Origin: CAZQHK01 sp964593455
Lineage (GTDB): Bacteria; Muiribacteriota; CAYSPT01
Length of the DNA: 64,000 nucleotides
NCBI GenBank assembly: GCA_964593455.1
Contig: CAZQHK010000002.1
Coordinates: 124,001 to 188,000 of the forward strand
Direction: 5' to 3'
Below, piece after piece: positions 26,900 through 35,553 of the stretch. The translations under genes and the position numbers were made by a program. Numbering within the stretch: the stretch's first letter is position 1; each line of letters begins with the position of its first letter. Below the pieces are notes generated by a model. It searched no databases. It worked only from the letters and a program-made list of their open reading frames with translations, and was not told where the DNA came from.

Positions 26900-27481
26900 T
26901 TAGTCCTTTATCGTCAGCCGGTCAAAGAAGTAGTTTAAAGCAGTTCCCATTTTTTCATAGAGATCCGAACGCCCCTGGAGTGTAACGATGAAGAGCCGTT
27001 TACCGGCAATGAAAATGATCTGCTTGGTAATTACCGTATGGATCCCCACCTGCTTGCTGGTCTTGGCCACGATAGCCGGGTACTTGTCCTTGACCTGGCC
27101 TTTTGCGATCTCCAGCACTGCCTGACCTTCAGCCTCATATTTCTTCCTGGTTTCTCCCAGGAAGGCATCATCTATCTGAGCTTCAACCTTACCAAATTCC
27201 TTGGCCAGAACGCTGATGCTAAGCTTCGGCACTTCCTGGCCTTCGAAGGGAGATATGAGGATGATCCGGCCATCCGCGGTATCTTTCAACTGGTCAAATT
27301 GTTTCCAGTCGGGCGGGAAATCAAAGTAGAACCTGAGCTCATCATCCACGTAGCGCTGAGATGAATCGCCTGCTGCCAGAGGAGGAACATCCAATGGTTT
27401 CACTTCCTTCTTTCCGCATCCACATAACATAGCCAGGGTAAGACAGATGACGACAGACAAAGCAACAGACTTCCTCGTCAT
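26900..27481 (-). CDS. Small lipoprotein, PsbP/DcrB-like fold likely
   Basis: 193 residues. The signal peptide ends with lipobox AMLCGC (Cys22). The mature part begins with a short linker, then YVDDELRFYFDFPPDWKQFDQL and later LFIVTLQGRSDLYEKMGTALNYFFDRL. This pattern of start and end is that of PsbP/DcrB-like alpha-beta lipoproteins. Function unknown; it may be structural or bind a small partner. A strong AGGAGG precedes the ATG. It lies downstream of the prepilin-like operon, after a 117-bp AT-rich gap. Confidence 0.72.
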   Translation of the reverse strand: MTRKSVALSVVICLTLAMLCGCGKKEVKPLDVPPLAAGDSSQRYVDDELRFYFDFPPDWKQFDQLKDTADGRIILISPFEGQEVPKLSISVLAKEFGKVEAQIDDAFLGETRKKYEAEGQAVLEIAKGQVKDKYPAIVAKTSKQVGIHTVITKQIIFIAGKRLFIVTLQGRSDLYEKMGTALNYFFDRLTIKD

Positions 27482-27574
27482 GTAAAAACCTCCTTTCGGA
27501 ATTAACCATCTCTTTATATAACAGATTAACCAATTAATTGCACGAGACTTTAATTCCGGCTGGCCGAAATGGTT

Positions 27575-27596
27575 AAAACGAAAATAGCCGTTTTCG
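27575..27596 (-). terminator. Weak terminator after prepilin-like operon
   Basis: A CGAAAA/TTTTCG hairpin (27579-27596) followed on the minus strand by TTTT (27575-27578), just after the stop at 27599. The stem is short, so read-through into the lipoprotein gene is possible. Confidence 0.4.
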
Positions 27597-27598
27597 GG

Positions 27599-28231
27599 TC
27601 AAAAGCCTGACTGCCAGTACATATCTCTCATAAACCTGGTTTCGGGTTCGAGCACAAAAATGAAAGGAAAAACCAGACCGTCGAATTCGTCGTGCGTCGA
27701 GTAGACGGTGAGGAACATCTTGAGTACCGAGGTCGTACCCTCATCCGGCAGCGTTTGGGTTTCTTTGGCAAAATAAATGTTGCGGAGCATGATGGATTTA
27801 TAAACCGCAGTTTCTGCCCCCTCGGTTCTGGTCAAGTAGAAGGCACCTTCATATTTCGGGTGTCCCTGCAGCGAAAACCTGATCATCTTGTTCATGATTT
27901 CCGGTTTCTCAAGCGGTGGATCGAGAGGCAGTTCTTCATGGAAGATTGACAGCGTCAAGGCCCTCCCAGCATCTTCAACCATTACCGCATCTACATGCTC
28001 AAGCGCCGGGTAGAACAGTGTCTGACGGAGATCGTTTTGAACTCTATCGTAGGCCAGGAGCATGTTCTGCAGGGCGCTGGTCCGGCCTTCTTCCGCCCTA
28101 AACAGGCGCAGCCCCGCCTGCAGCATGAGAATAAGGGAGATAATCAGCAAAACGCCGCAGACCGTCCCCACCAGCGCTTCTATCAGCGTGAAACCCGTCC
28201 GGCGCCGTTTCTCCCGATTCGCGCCTATCAT
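27599..28231 (-). CDS. Prepilin-like protein (PilW/PulJ-like)
   Basis: 210 residues. N-terminal basic leader, then the type IV prepilin cleavage and methylation motif TGFTLIEALVG followed by a hydrophobic helix (GVLLIISLILMLQAGLRLF). The glutamate at +5 of the mature form is present. The globular part is beta-rich (FSLQGHPKYEGAFYLTRTEG). It most resembles minor pseudopilins of the PulJ/PilW class that help prime pilus or type II secretion filaments. It is third in a set of N-terminally anchored proteins, 10 bp after the gene at 28242-28709. No prepilin peptidase, ATPase or secretin gene is in the window. Confidence 0.82.
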   Translation of the reverse strand: MIGANREKRRRTGFTLIEALVGTVCGVLLIISLILMLQAGLRLFRAEEGRTSALQNMLLAYDRVQNDLRQTLFYPALEHVDAVMVEDAGRALTLSIFHEELPLDPPLEKPEIMNKMIRFSLQGHPKYEGAFYLTRTEGAETAVYKSIMLRNIYFAKETQTLPDEGTTSVLKMFLTVYSTHDEFDGLVFPFIFVLEPETRFMRDMYWQSGF

Positions 28232-28241
28232 ATGTATATCC

Positions 28242-28709
28242 TCATTGCCGTTTTTCTACCAGGAGCACACGTTCTTCCCGATGCTTCACTCCCTGTTTGT
28301 TCTTCCAGCTGACAGTACACACCAGTTGCCCGAGAAAATCAGGATATATGCTGTCCGGCTTGAAGATCAGGCTCACCTCATACTGCTTGAGGAACCGGCG
28401 GCTTTTTTCCGTCATGGGCGAGTTTTGCCACCAGGGACTCAAAACAAGGTCTGATTCCAATAGCGTCAGAGCATCAATAGGTTTAGGTTTGCAAAATCTG
28501 TCTTTAAGAATATCGAAAGGTACCATCCGGTGGCGTTCAATGAGCTGGACCGCCCACAGGTTGGCCACGGCCATATCTTCATTGTACGCTACCCGTTTGG
28601 CTGTCTGCGAAAACAGGGTCAGTATCGGCAGCAGCCCTAATCCTACTACCGCCACGATGACCAGTACCTCCATCATGGAAAATCCCTTGCGTTTACGCGG
28701 CAACGTCAT
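28242..28709 (-). CDS. Prepilin-like protein (PilV/PulI-like)
   Basis: 155 residues. The leader MTLPRKRKG is followed by FSMMEVLVIVAVVGLGLLPI, a prepilin motif with Glu at +5. The rest has features of minor pilins of the PilV/PulI class (LWAVQLIERHRMVPFDILKD, CTVSWKNKQGVKH). It overlaps the large upstream gene by 4 bp (ATGA) and precedes the PulJ-like gene. Minor pilins of this kind form a tip complex that starts assembly. Assignment to pilus or secretion system is not possible from the sequence. Confidence 0.8.
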   Translation of the reverse strand: MTLPRKRKGFSMMEVLVIVAVVGLGLLPILTLFSQTAKRVAYNEDMAVANLWAVQLIERHRMVPFDILKDRFCKPKPIDALTLLESDLVLSPWWQNSPMTEKSRRFLKQYEVSLIFKPDSIYPDFLGQLVCTVSWKNKQGVKHREERVLLVEKRQ

Positions 28710-30589
28710 TCCTTCCGTTTGATGTCTTCGAACAACGGCTGGCGGTTGAGATAGAACATATACCGTTCACAAATGACATCCCCGGTACCGGTTTTCGATC
28801 TCCTTAGCCGGCTGTTGAACCGCACCTGCCCGGCCGGGGTTTCATTATAGAGTGCACTTTCAAAATAATTGACTATCACGTTTCCGTAGATGGTCCTCCC
28901 TTTGAGCCCCTTGACTGTGCCCCGGGGGGTCAGCAGAGAAGCGTCGATCTCATTGGCACCTCCAAGGATGACATTATCGTCAGTATTGATTATGGTTAAC
29001 GTGTCATTATCGATATCCAACGCATCGGCCCGTAAAACGGTAACCGGTCCTCCCCTGGTGACGATCACGCCGTTACCCGTATACGAGGCGTCCACCGTCA
29101 ACGGAGCTTTGACCAGGTAGATACCGTCCAGTTCCCATCGGCCGCCTTCTACTATGTAACTTTTGAAATCGACGGCCCGGTCGAACTTTCGGGTGGCCCG
29201 CGTGACATACCCTTCCCAGGAAAGCTGGATAGCCAGTTCACCCCGGAACTGCTCTACATATTCCTCGGCAATGGGCCGGAACGTAAAACCGTAGTCATCC
29301 AGGGTTGTCTGGATACCCGTCTCCAACCGTCGCAACTCTCCCTGCACCTGGGCATCGAGAGAATGGACCCGCTGGCCCCGGTAAAGTATCTGGCAGTTGG
29401 ACAAACCTCCTCCCGTAATACTGACGAAATCGTTTGCATATCCCGGATTGAGCGTGCCGGAGAGCATGATGTCGATATCGGTGACCGGCTGTCCCTGGGA
29501 GTCGTACCCCTGCCGTTGGCTGTAATTGACCGCACTCGAATTGTTGTTGAGGGAAGCCGAGACCGACGATGTACCGGACATGCGCAGCGTGATGACTTCT
29601 CCCGGCTGGAAGGAGCTGGTACCTTCACTCCCCTCGTACACCCGTATGGAACCGCCCTGCATGACATAGGTCACAGAGAGCCTGATCTGGTCCATCAAGT
29701 CTTCCGGCCAGGTCAACTTGATTTTTTTAACGCGGAAAGGACTCTCACGGGCGAAAATGGGGTTGTCCATGTCAGAGTCCTGGGAGCTAAACGGGCCCTG
29801 TACCGACCTGGTGTTGAGAGGAAACGGCGGGTACTTATAGACCGGATAAGCGCGATAGATATTGTCCGGCGGGTTGTTCCTAAACGGCCGGCCCAACTCA
29901 CCGCTATCGAGATCGGCGTCGTCCTCGGCATCTTTCAGGGCGTCATCGATGTCCTTCTGCAGTTTCCGGTATCTCTGATCGTCCAGTTGCATGGAGGATT
30001 TCATAGTCATGGCCAGAGCGGTCACGGAGTCGAAAGGTTTCGGCGGCAGCGGCGCTGCGACTTTAAACTCGTAAACAGTCTCTATTCTCCTGACAACCTG
30101 TTTGTAACCCGCCCCGGGTTGAATACCCACTTCAGCCATGATGTGGAGCCGCCCGTATTTCTCATAGGGCAGATATCGGTACAACCTGAGCTGCCAGGGG
30201 ATCCAGGCCTTCACGGTCACATACCGGACCGATTCGTCACCGTCAACCATTTCCCACACCTTGGCCGGTTGGACTTCGATATCGTTTTCAAACATGAGCG
30301 TTCCATTGTAACTGGGCGTCAAAGGAAGCCGCAGGTAATAGTAGATTTTATTGTCAGACATCTTGGCAGAGGCTTCAATAATTGCCAGCACTTCCGCCAC
30401 GGCTGCCCGGGCGATCAGGACTCCCTTGTCACCAAAGGTCACCTGGGAACTGATATTGGAAACCCCGGCGGTAAAGAATGAACTGGCCATACTGAGGAGA
30501 AAGAGGATGACCAAGACAGATACCCCGATGACGGTGAGCGCTCCGATCCCCCTGGGAAACAGGGTGCGGCGGGGAAGGAGGGTTTCCAT
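28706..30589 (-). CDS. Large N-terminally anchored protein of prepilin operon
   Basis: 627 residues, no family recognised with confidence. Residues about 13-40 (GIGALTVIGVSVLVILFLLSMASSFFTAG) form one TM helix after a short basic stretch, the layout of PilX-type proteins, but the canonical GFxxxE cleavage motif is missing. The rest is beta-rich with a few charged helices (QRYRKLQKDIDDALKDAEDDADLD). A C-terminal region around GVIVTRGGPVTVLRADALDIDNDTL resembles a beta-helix as in bactofilin- or FapA-like folds. Cotranscription with two minor prepilins suggests a large minor pilin or filament-associated protein. The gene follows a small lipoprotein gene by 9 bp. Confidence 0.7.
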   Translation of the reverse strand: METLLPRRTLFPRGIGALTVIGVSVLVILFLLSMASSFFTAGVSNISSQVTFGDKGVLIARAAVAEVLAIIEASAKMSDNKIYYYLRLPLTPSYNGTLMFENDIEVQPAKVWEMVDGDESVRYVTVKAWIPWQLRLYRYLPYEKYGRLHIMAEVGIQPGAGYKQVVRRIETVYEFKVAAPLPPKPFDSVTALAMTMKSSMQLDDQRYRKLQKDIDDALKDAEDDADLDSGELGRPFRNNPPDNIYRAYPVYKYPPFPLNTRSVQGPFSSQDSDMDNPIFARESPFRVKKIKLTWPEDLMDQIRLSVTYVMQGGSIRVYEGSEGTSSFQPGEVITLRMSGTSSVSASLNNNSSAVNYSQRQGYDSQGQPVTDIDIMLSGTLNPGYANDFVSITGGGLSNCQILYRGQRVHSLDAQVQGELRRLETGIQTTLDDYGFTFRPIAEEYVEQFRGELAIQLSWEGYVTRATRKFDRAVDFKSYIVEGGRWELDGIYLVKAPLTVDASYTGNGVIVTRGGPVTVLRADALDIDNDTLTIINTDDNVILGGANEIDASLLTPRGTVKGLKGRTIYGNVIVNYFESALYNETPAGQVRFNSRLRRSKTGTGDVICERYMFYLNRQPLFEDIKRKE

Positions 30590-30598
30590 AATCGGGTC

Positions 30599-31219
30599 TT
30601 ACGTTGTCATTATCGACGGGATTTTTAGATCGCTCCCGCCTTCTTTGTCATCGATCCATCGCTTGAACTTATTCCAGAGGACCCTGTTCTTCCCGTAGAC
30701 CTTCTTTATCTCATCGATCTCTTTATCGATATCCTCCGATGCTCCTTTGATTCTTTTCATGGTCCGGCGCACTCTTTTGATTGTATCGAAGTTGGAAAAC
30801 CGATCCGTGGTACCGTTCAGTTTCTCGACTACCGTCCCAACGCTTTTGGCGGCTTCCTGGACGGTATCAAAGAAGGCTCCCTGGTTGTCCAGTTCTCCCG
30901 CGGTAATTTCGCCCTCACCGTCGAAGATCGTTTCAGCTCTCTCTACGGTAAGCTGTATCCCCGTCTGGAAACCAGGCAAAACTTTAACCATTGGCTCTAC
31001 CCTGTCGAGTGTCCTGGTCACATCCTTCATGCCATACATCTCGCTGATATTAGCGGCTGCCGACAGGGATTGACCCACGGCGTTTTTGATAGTTTCCCCC
31101 AGGAGCTCGTTTAAAATGTCCCTTAAAAATCCGGGGACGAGGCTGAAACATTGCAACAGCAGGCTGCCGGCAAGGAGTACCACCATCAGCAGAAAAGCAG
31201 AACTTTTCTTTCTCAGCAT
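30599..31219 (-). CDS. Lipoprotein-like protein, family member 1 of 3
   Basis: 206 residues, no known family recognised. It is paralogous to the proteins at 39308-39949 and 40115-40537: N-terminus RKKSSAFLLMVVLL, central VERAETIFDGEGEITAGELDNQGAFFDT, and an end with WNKFKRWIDDKEGG and MTT. The lipobox position reads LLLQC, with Gln at -1, so lipidation is less sure than in the paralogues (LQGC). Residues about 140-185 are an amphipathic charged helix, probably coiled coil. It is the first gene of the prepilin-like operon, with a sigma-70 promoter at 31274-31303, while the paralogues use ECF-type promoters. A role at the envelope is inferred. Confidence 0.78.
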   Translation of the reverse strand: MLRKKSSAFLLMVVLLAGSLLLQCFSLVPGFLRDILNELLGETIKNAVGQSLSAAANISEMYGMKDVTRTLDRVEPMVKVLPGFQTGIQLTVERAETIFDGEGEITAGELDNQGAFFDTVQEAAKSVGTVVEKLNGTTDRFSNFDTIKRVRRTMKRIKGASEDIDKEIDEIKKVYGKNRVLWNKFKRWIDDKEGGSDLKIPSIMTT

Positions 31220-31273
31220 GGGTCAGGCCTCCCCTTTTTTGAATACAGCTATTCTGCAAGCTTCTTCAATGTA

Positions 31274-31303
31274 ATGATAGAACGCCATCTTACGCTATGT
31301 CAA
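31274..31303 (-). promoter_or_regulatory. Sigma-70 promoter of prepilin-like operon
   Basis: Minus strand TTGACA (31298-31303), 18 nt, TATCAT (31274-31279), 55 nt before the ATG at 31219. Confidence 0.62.
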
Positions 31304-31333
31304 CTATTTCACGGGTTTTCTCATAGTATCCGT

Positions 31334-32185
31334 TTACCGGTTCTGGATACGTTTTTGAATATCAGTTGTCAGCGTAGAAAAAACAATGTTCAGAGCCGTT
31401 TTGAGCTCGAAAAAAATATCCTGATGAAAAATACACCGGCCTTCATCCATGAAGAACTTCTTCAGTTCAAGGCTGATCACCAGGATGTTTTTGAACCGCT
31501 TAGCAACCCATCGGTTGAGACTGCCCCCATAGAACTTCAGATCACGGTCGTTTTCACGTACCACGAGAGATCGCCCCTGAATGGTCATCCGTTTTAAAGA
31601 GCTGGAAAGGCCGGCTATTAGGCCGGAAAATAGCTCCCTATCCTGGTACAACGTGCCCAGATTGATATCCGGAAGCCCCTCCCTTCCCCGGTTGTTGTAG
31701 GAGTGCATGTCGATCAATACACCGTACCCGATCCGATCTTCCATATCCCTACACAAAGATTCAACCAACCGGTAAAATTGCCGGTATGGATCCAGCGATT
31801 CCCGGATTTCATCGGGATCAAGAAGTGGCCGATAGACTTCCAGGCCCCAGGCCAGCGACGGGTCGGTGTAAACTGCGGTTTCAACCGGTTTACCCTTCTG
31901 CGGCCGGTTAAGATCGCACTCGAACCGGGAAAAAAACGGGCAAATCCGGTTTGGCAGACCGTGGAGCAGTTCGTCTGTCCCGGGATCTTCTTCATAGAGC
32001 ATCTGCTGCCGGTCGAGGTTTAGCTTGGGCGATAGCTCATCCCGAATAAGACTGCCTGAATGCAGGGCAAATCCGAACACCGGCAGAGAAGAGGAAAGTT
32101 CAACCCGTATCCTCGACACGGTACTCTCAAACGGTTCGCCTTTTTGCCAGGCGGAAAGAATCTCGTCTATGGTATCAGCTGTCAT
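31334..32185 (-). CDS. N-formylglutamate amidohydrolase-like protein
   Basis: 283 residues. Contains the family's zinc-hydrolase signatures FSRFECDLNRPQKGKPVETAVY (about 85-107) and LIDMHSYNNRG, with a likely metal site built from the D-x-H motif. The family removes formyl from N-formylglutamate (histidine breakdown), but many members have other, unknown amide substrates. The usual N-terminal SxPHxG motif reads ALHSGSLI here, so a changed specificity is possible. No hut genes are nearby. The -10 box TATAAT is 7 nt before the ATG and there is no ribosome site, suggesting a leaderless mRNA. The 31220-31333 gap holds only the promoter of the neighbouring operon. Confidence 0.8.
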   Translation of the reverse strand: MTADTIDEILSAWQKGEPFESTVSRIRVELSSSLPVFGFALHSGSLIRDELSPKLNLDRQQMLYEEDPGTDELLHGLPNRICPFFSRFECDLNRPQKGKPVETAVYTDPSLAWGLEVYRPLLDPDEIRESLDPYRQFYRLVESLCRDMEDRIGYGVLIDMHSYNNRGREGLPDINLGTLYQDRELFSGLIAGLSSSLKRMTIQGRSLVVRENDRDLKFYGGSLNRWVAKRFKNILVISLELKKFFMDEGRCIFHQDIFFELKTALNIVFSTLTTDIQKRIQNR

Positions 32186-32192
32186 ATAACTT

Positions 32193-32198
32193 ATTATA
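32193..32198 (-). promoter_or_regulatory. -10 box of the amidohydrolase-like gene
   Basis: Perfect TATAAT on the minus strand, 7 nt before the ATG at 32185; no clear -35 box. The distance places the transcription start at or next to the A of ATG. Confidence 0.42.
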
Positions 32199-32254
32199 CA
32201 TCGATCTCAAATCTAAATCTTCAACCTCTTTTTGCACGATTGCAAGACCTGACC

Positions 32255-32283
32255 CCTTACTTTCTACACTCCTTGCTTGAGGG
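32255..32283 (+). repeat. Dispersed intergenic repeat, copy 2
   Basis: Matches 12674-12702 at 27 of 29 positions. The rest of the 32186-32561 gene-free stretch holds a possible inverted relic of the same repeat near 32367 and the promoter at 32460-32468. Confidence 0.6.
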
Positions 32284-32459
32284 TGCGGTCATCTCAATCC
32301 ACCACCTTTCTGCCCACAACAATGTCCTATTCTTGATTATGCCTTCTTTCCCACCCTCTGAACAGTAAGCGTAGAAAGTACTTGAAGTGACTCCAAATAA
32401 GGAAGAGACATGTTTCCACAGGGTATAAAACAAAGGTACTGGCTATCGGATGAGGCATT

Positions 32460-32468
32460 TTGATATAA
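32460..32468 (+). promoter_or_regulatory. Extended -10 promoter of DAACS symporter gene
   Basis: TGATATAAT (TGn plus TATAAT) about 95 nt before the ATG at 32562. No good -35 box, as expected for an extended -10 promoter. Confidence 0.5.
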
Positions 32469-32561
32469 TCGGTTCATAGTCTTAAACATATGTTCTTGAT
32501 ACGATTCTGAAACATGTATTCAGAATCCAAAAATCCGGCCAGGCCGAGAAAGGAATTTTCA

Positions 32562-34307
32562 ATGAAACTTTATACCAAGATCATTATTGGCATGATAGCA
32601 GGTATTCTGGTGGGAGTAATGTTTGGCAAGACCGGTTTTTTCATGCCGCGAGACCGGCTGACCGTTATTCCGGACCTGGGCCGGAAAATCTTTGAAAAAC
32701 TGGAAGTAGAAGGAGTTTCGACCTCCTTTCCCCTGGACGTGACCGATCTGGCCATCGAAGGCCGCGCGGTGTATGAGAATAAAACGTTTTACCGGGTGAC
32801 CCTCAACTCCGTGGCGGAAACACCCGAACGAGACGGCTTCATTATCAAGGATGCCAACACCGTTATCAAGAAAAACTGGGTGGTTTTCGACGAAACGGCG
32901 ACACGGAAACCATTTTATTATCTCACTCCCAGCCTCCGTGCCGCCGGCGAACGGATACCTCCCCGGGTCAAAAAGGTCCCGATTCTGGAGACACGCGCAC
33001 TATCCAAAGAGACCTGGCTCAAGGTCAGGCTGCCAAAAGGAGAAGGCCGGGATGAAATTAAAGGCTGGCTGGCCAAAGATGAACGGATTATAGAGTACTC
33101 ATCCAAAGGCGGCACCCTGCTCGAGTACCTCGGCATACTGGGTAAAATATTTCTGCTCATGATCAGCATGATCGTGGTTCCGCTGATCTTCTGCTCACTC
33201 ACAGTGGCCGTAGGCGGCCTGGGTAATATCAGCCAGTTGGGACGCCTGGGCGGGAAGACATTCTTGTTTTTCATGGGCACCACCGTCTGCGCCATCATAA
33301 TCGGCCTGGTTTTAGCCAATCTCGTCAAACCCGGGACCTACATGTCTGAAGTGGATAAAGCCCGGCTCCTGCTGGAGTTCCAGTCCACCGCCAGTCAGAA
33401 GGTGGTGTCGGTCCAGGGACAGGAGGCGTCGCTGCTTTCGTTCCTGCAGCAGTTCGTAACCCAGATCATTCCCAAGAACCCATTCAAGGCGGCAGTGGAA
33501 GGACAGATATTGCAGGTGCTGTTTTTCGCCATCCTGTTCGGGCTCACCATCGCCATGCTGCCGGATGACAAATCGAAGTTGCTGATCAACTTTTTCGACG
33601 GAGCCAACGAAGCCCTGATCATGATGGTCACCCTGATCATGAAGATAGCCCCCATCGGAGTGTTCGGGCTGATCGCCAAAATAGTGGGCGCCAGCGGGTT
33701 CGGTATCCTGAAAACGCTCTTGATCTACGCCCTGGTGGTCCTGGCCGGACTGGCGCTGCACGTGCTGCTGGTCTACTCCCCCATGGTGTACCTGTTCTCC
33801 CGTATTAATCCTCTGAACCTGATGAAAGCTATCCGCCAGGCACAGCTCATCGCCTTCGGCACGAGCTCCAGTTCCGCCACCTACCCCGTGACCAAACGGT
33901 GCGTGGAAGAAAACCTGAATATTTCCAGCAAGATCAGCAGTTTCGTCCTGCCCCTGGGCACCACCGTCAACATGGACGGTACGGCCCTCTACCAGGGCGT
34001 GGCCACCCTGTTCGTGGCGCAGGTTTTCGGCATGGACCTGAGTTTATTTCAGCAGGCCACCATCGTGGTCACCGCCACCCTGGCCTCGGTGGGCGCGGCG
34101 GGAGTCCCGGGAGTCGGTCTCATCACCCTGACCATGATTCTCATCAGTGTGGGCATTCCCACGGAAGGTATCGCCCTCATCCTGGGTGTCGATCGCTTCC
34201 TGGACATGTTCCGTACCATGGTCAACGTCACCGGAGATACTTCCTGCGCGGTTGTGATAGCCGCCAGCGAGGGCGAGAAACCGAAATACGTACCGGAATC
34301 GGAGTAG
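32562..34307 (+). CDS. Dicarboxylate/amino acid:cation symporter with large insertion after TM1
   Basis: About 581 residues; DAACS (GltP/DctA) family members are usually 400-450. TM1 is residues 1-21 (MKLYTKIIIGMIAGILVGVMFG). About 165 residues without TM segments follow (about 24-188), ending in a short SH3-like stretch WLKVRLPKGEGRDEIKGWLA. The standard core then runs to the end: TM2 ILGKIFLLMISMIVVPLIF, the serine-rich loop FGTSSSSATYPVTKRC, and NMDGTALYQG. The symporter imports acidic amino acids or dicarboxylates with Na+ or H+. In known structures the loop between TM1 and TM2 faces outside, so the insert would be extracytoplasmic. ATG 32562 has a ribosome site AAGGA 8 nt upstream; the earlier in-frame ATG 32514 has none. 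Convergent with the aminotransferase, 11 bp apart. Confidence 0.88.
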   Translation: MKLYTKIIIGMIAGILVGVMFGKTGFFMPRDRLTVIPDLGRKIFEKLEVEGVSTSFPLDVTDLAIEGRAVYENKTFYRVTLNSVAETPERDGFIIKDANTVIKKNWVVFDETATRKPFYYLTPSLRAAGERIPPRVKKVPILETRALSKETWLKVRLPKGEGRDEIKGWLAKDERIIEYSSKGGTLLEYLGILGKIFLLMISMIVVPLIFCSLTVAVGGLGNISQLGRLGGKTFLFFMGTTVCAIIIGLVLANLVKPGTYMSEVDKARLLLEFQSTASQKVVSVQGQEASLLSFLQQFVTQIIPKNPFKAAVEGQILQVLFFAILFGLTIAMLPDDKSKLLINFFDGANEALIMMVTLIMKIAPIGVFGLIAKIVGASGFGILKTLLIYALVVLAGLALHVLLVYSPMVYLFSRINPLNLMKAIRQAQLIAFGTSSSSATYPVTKRCVEENLNISSKISSFVLPLGTTVNMDGTALYQGVATLFVAQVFGMDLSLFQQATIVVTATLASVGAAGVPGVGLITLTMILISVGIPTEGIALILGVDRFLDMFRTMVNVTGDTSCAVVIAASEGEKPKYVPESE

Positions 34308-34318
34308 ACGAGTTCCGG

Positions 34319-35521
34319 TCACCCAAGCGCTGTCCGTATCCGTTTCAGGGCCGTCTCGATAGCCGGCAGCGGGGTGCAGGAGTAGGCCAGGCGGACGTAT
34401 TCTTCGCATCCGGTCCCGAAACTTTTACCGGGAACCACGGCTACCCCGTGGTCGAGTAGCCGGCGGAAGATGTAGGTCTCCCGTTCGTCACCGGTACACT
34501 GGTCGGGTATCAGCTCCGAGCAGTCGGGAAACAGGTAGAACGCTCCGCCCGGTTTTGCCAGTCGTATCCCGTTTATGGCGGAAAGACCTTCGTAGAGCAG
34601 GTCCCGGCGTTTCCGATACTCCATTACCATCCCGCGGATTGATTCTGCACCGGTTTCCGTATCGTTAAGAGCCGCCGCCGCCGCGTGCTGCAGGAACGTG
34701 GTGACTCCCGCCGTCTGGGCGAAGTTACCCAGAGTGAGCAGCCGGTTTACCTTGTCGTTTCTGGAGACCGTATACCCTAGCCGCCAACCGGTCATGGCGT
34801 ACGTCTTGGAGAAAGAGTGAATGCCGATGACGTGCTCCCCGCCGAGCGCCAGCGGGCTGACGTGACGGCTGCCATCGTAGACGATATACTCGTAGGCTTC
34901 ATCGGATATCAAGCACACCTCGTGACGGCGGCAAAGCTCGCTCAGCTTTGACACTTCTTCTCCGTTAAACACCCGGCCGGTGGGGTTACCGGGATTATTG
35001 AAGTAGAAGAAATCAACACGGGCCAAAACATCCTCTATCTGCCGGAAATCTATACTGAAATCTCCAGCCAGCGGGATCTGCGTGAAATCGATTCCATAAA
35101 ACGGAGTCAGGGTCCCGAGCACGCAGCTCCAACAGGGAGTAAATCCCGCCCCGTGGCCGCCACGAAAAAGCTGCAGGCAGAGACCGAGAGCTTCCTGGCT
35201 CCCGTTGGTGCACACGATATTATCGGCCGAGAGTCCTTCAACACCATTGTAATCACACATCTTTCTCATTACAGCCTGTTTGAATTCAGCGATTCCTCCC
35301 GGCCGCGGATACCTGGTGTTTCCCTGTTCGACCGCTTCAGTCAAAGCCCGGGAAATATAAACGGGGGTTTCGAAATCGACATCTCCCCGTTCGAAGTGTA
35401 CGAGTTTTTCGCCGGTCCGGGCCAGAAACTCCTCTTCCCGCTGACGCACCATTTCACTGACCGCCACGATAGGCGGCATCTTGAGCTGCTCAAACTCCGG
35501 TGAAAACGATCTCACGGCCAC
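34319..35521 (-). CDS. PLP-dependent aminotransferase, class I/II
   Basis: About 400 residues. Fold type I aminotransferase: NGSQEALGLCLQLF (phosphate-loop helix), FYFNNPGNPTGRVF, LISDEAYEYIVYDG, and SFSKTYAMTGWRLGY with the PLP lysine. The C-terminal arginine lies in VRLAYSC. Closest in pattern to aspartate/aromatic aminotransferases of the ancient If subgroup; the substrate is not decided. GTG at 35515 has GGAG 7 nt upstream and may be the real start instead of 35521. It is the last gene of the operon ATP-grasp, aminomutase, aminotransferase (32-bp gap), so it may act on the amino acid handled by the other two. Confidence 0.9.
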   Translation of the reverse strand: MAVRSFSPEFEQLKMPPIVAVSEMVRQREEEFLARTGEKLVHFERGDVDFETPVYISRALTEAVEQGNTRYPRPGGIAEFKQAVMRKMCDYNGVEGLSADNIVCTNGSQEALGLCLQLFRGGHGAGFTPCWSCVLGTLTPFYGIDFTQIPLAGDFSIDFRQIEDVLARVDFFYFNNPGNPTGRVFNGEEVSKLSELCRRHEVCLISDEAYEYIVYDGSRHVSPLALGGEHVIGIHSFSKTYAMTGWRLGYTVSRNDKVNRLLTLGNFAQTAGVTTFLQHAAAAALNDTETGAESIRGMVMEYRKRRDLLYEGLSAINGIRLAKPGGAFYLFPDCSELIPDQCTGDERETYIFRRLLDHGVAVVPGKSFGTGCEEYVRLAYSCTPLPAIETALKRIRTALG

Positions 35522-35553
35522 GCTCCTAACTGTTAATTTATTGTACGACTTTT

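Noticed and set aside
29363..30481. 372-codon plus-strand frame
   Set aside because: Antisense to the large prepilin-operon protein, which has an N-terminal TM helix and coupled neighbours.
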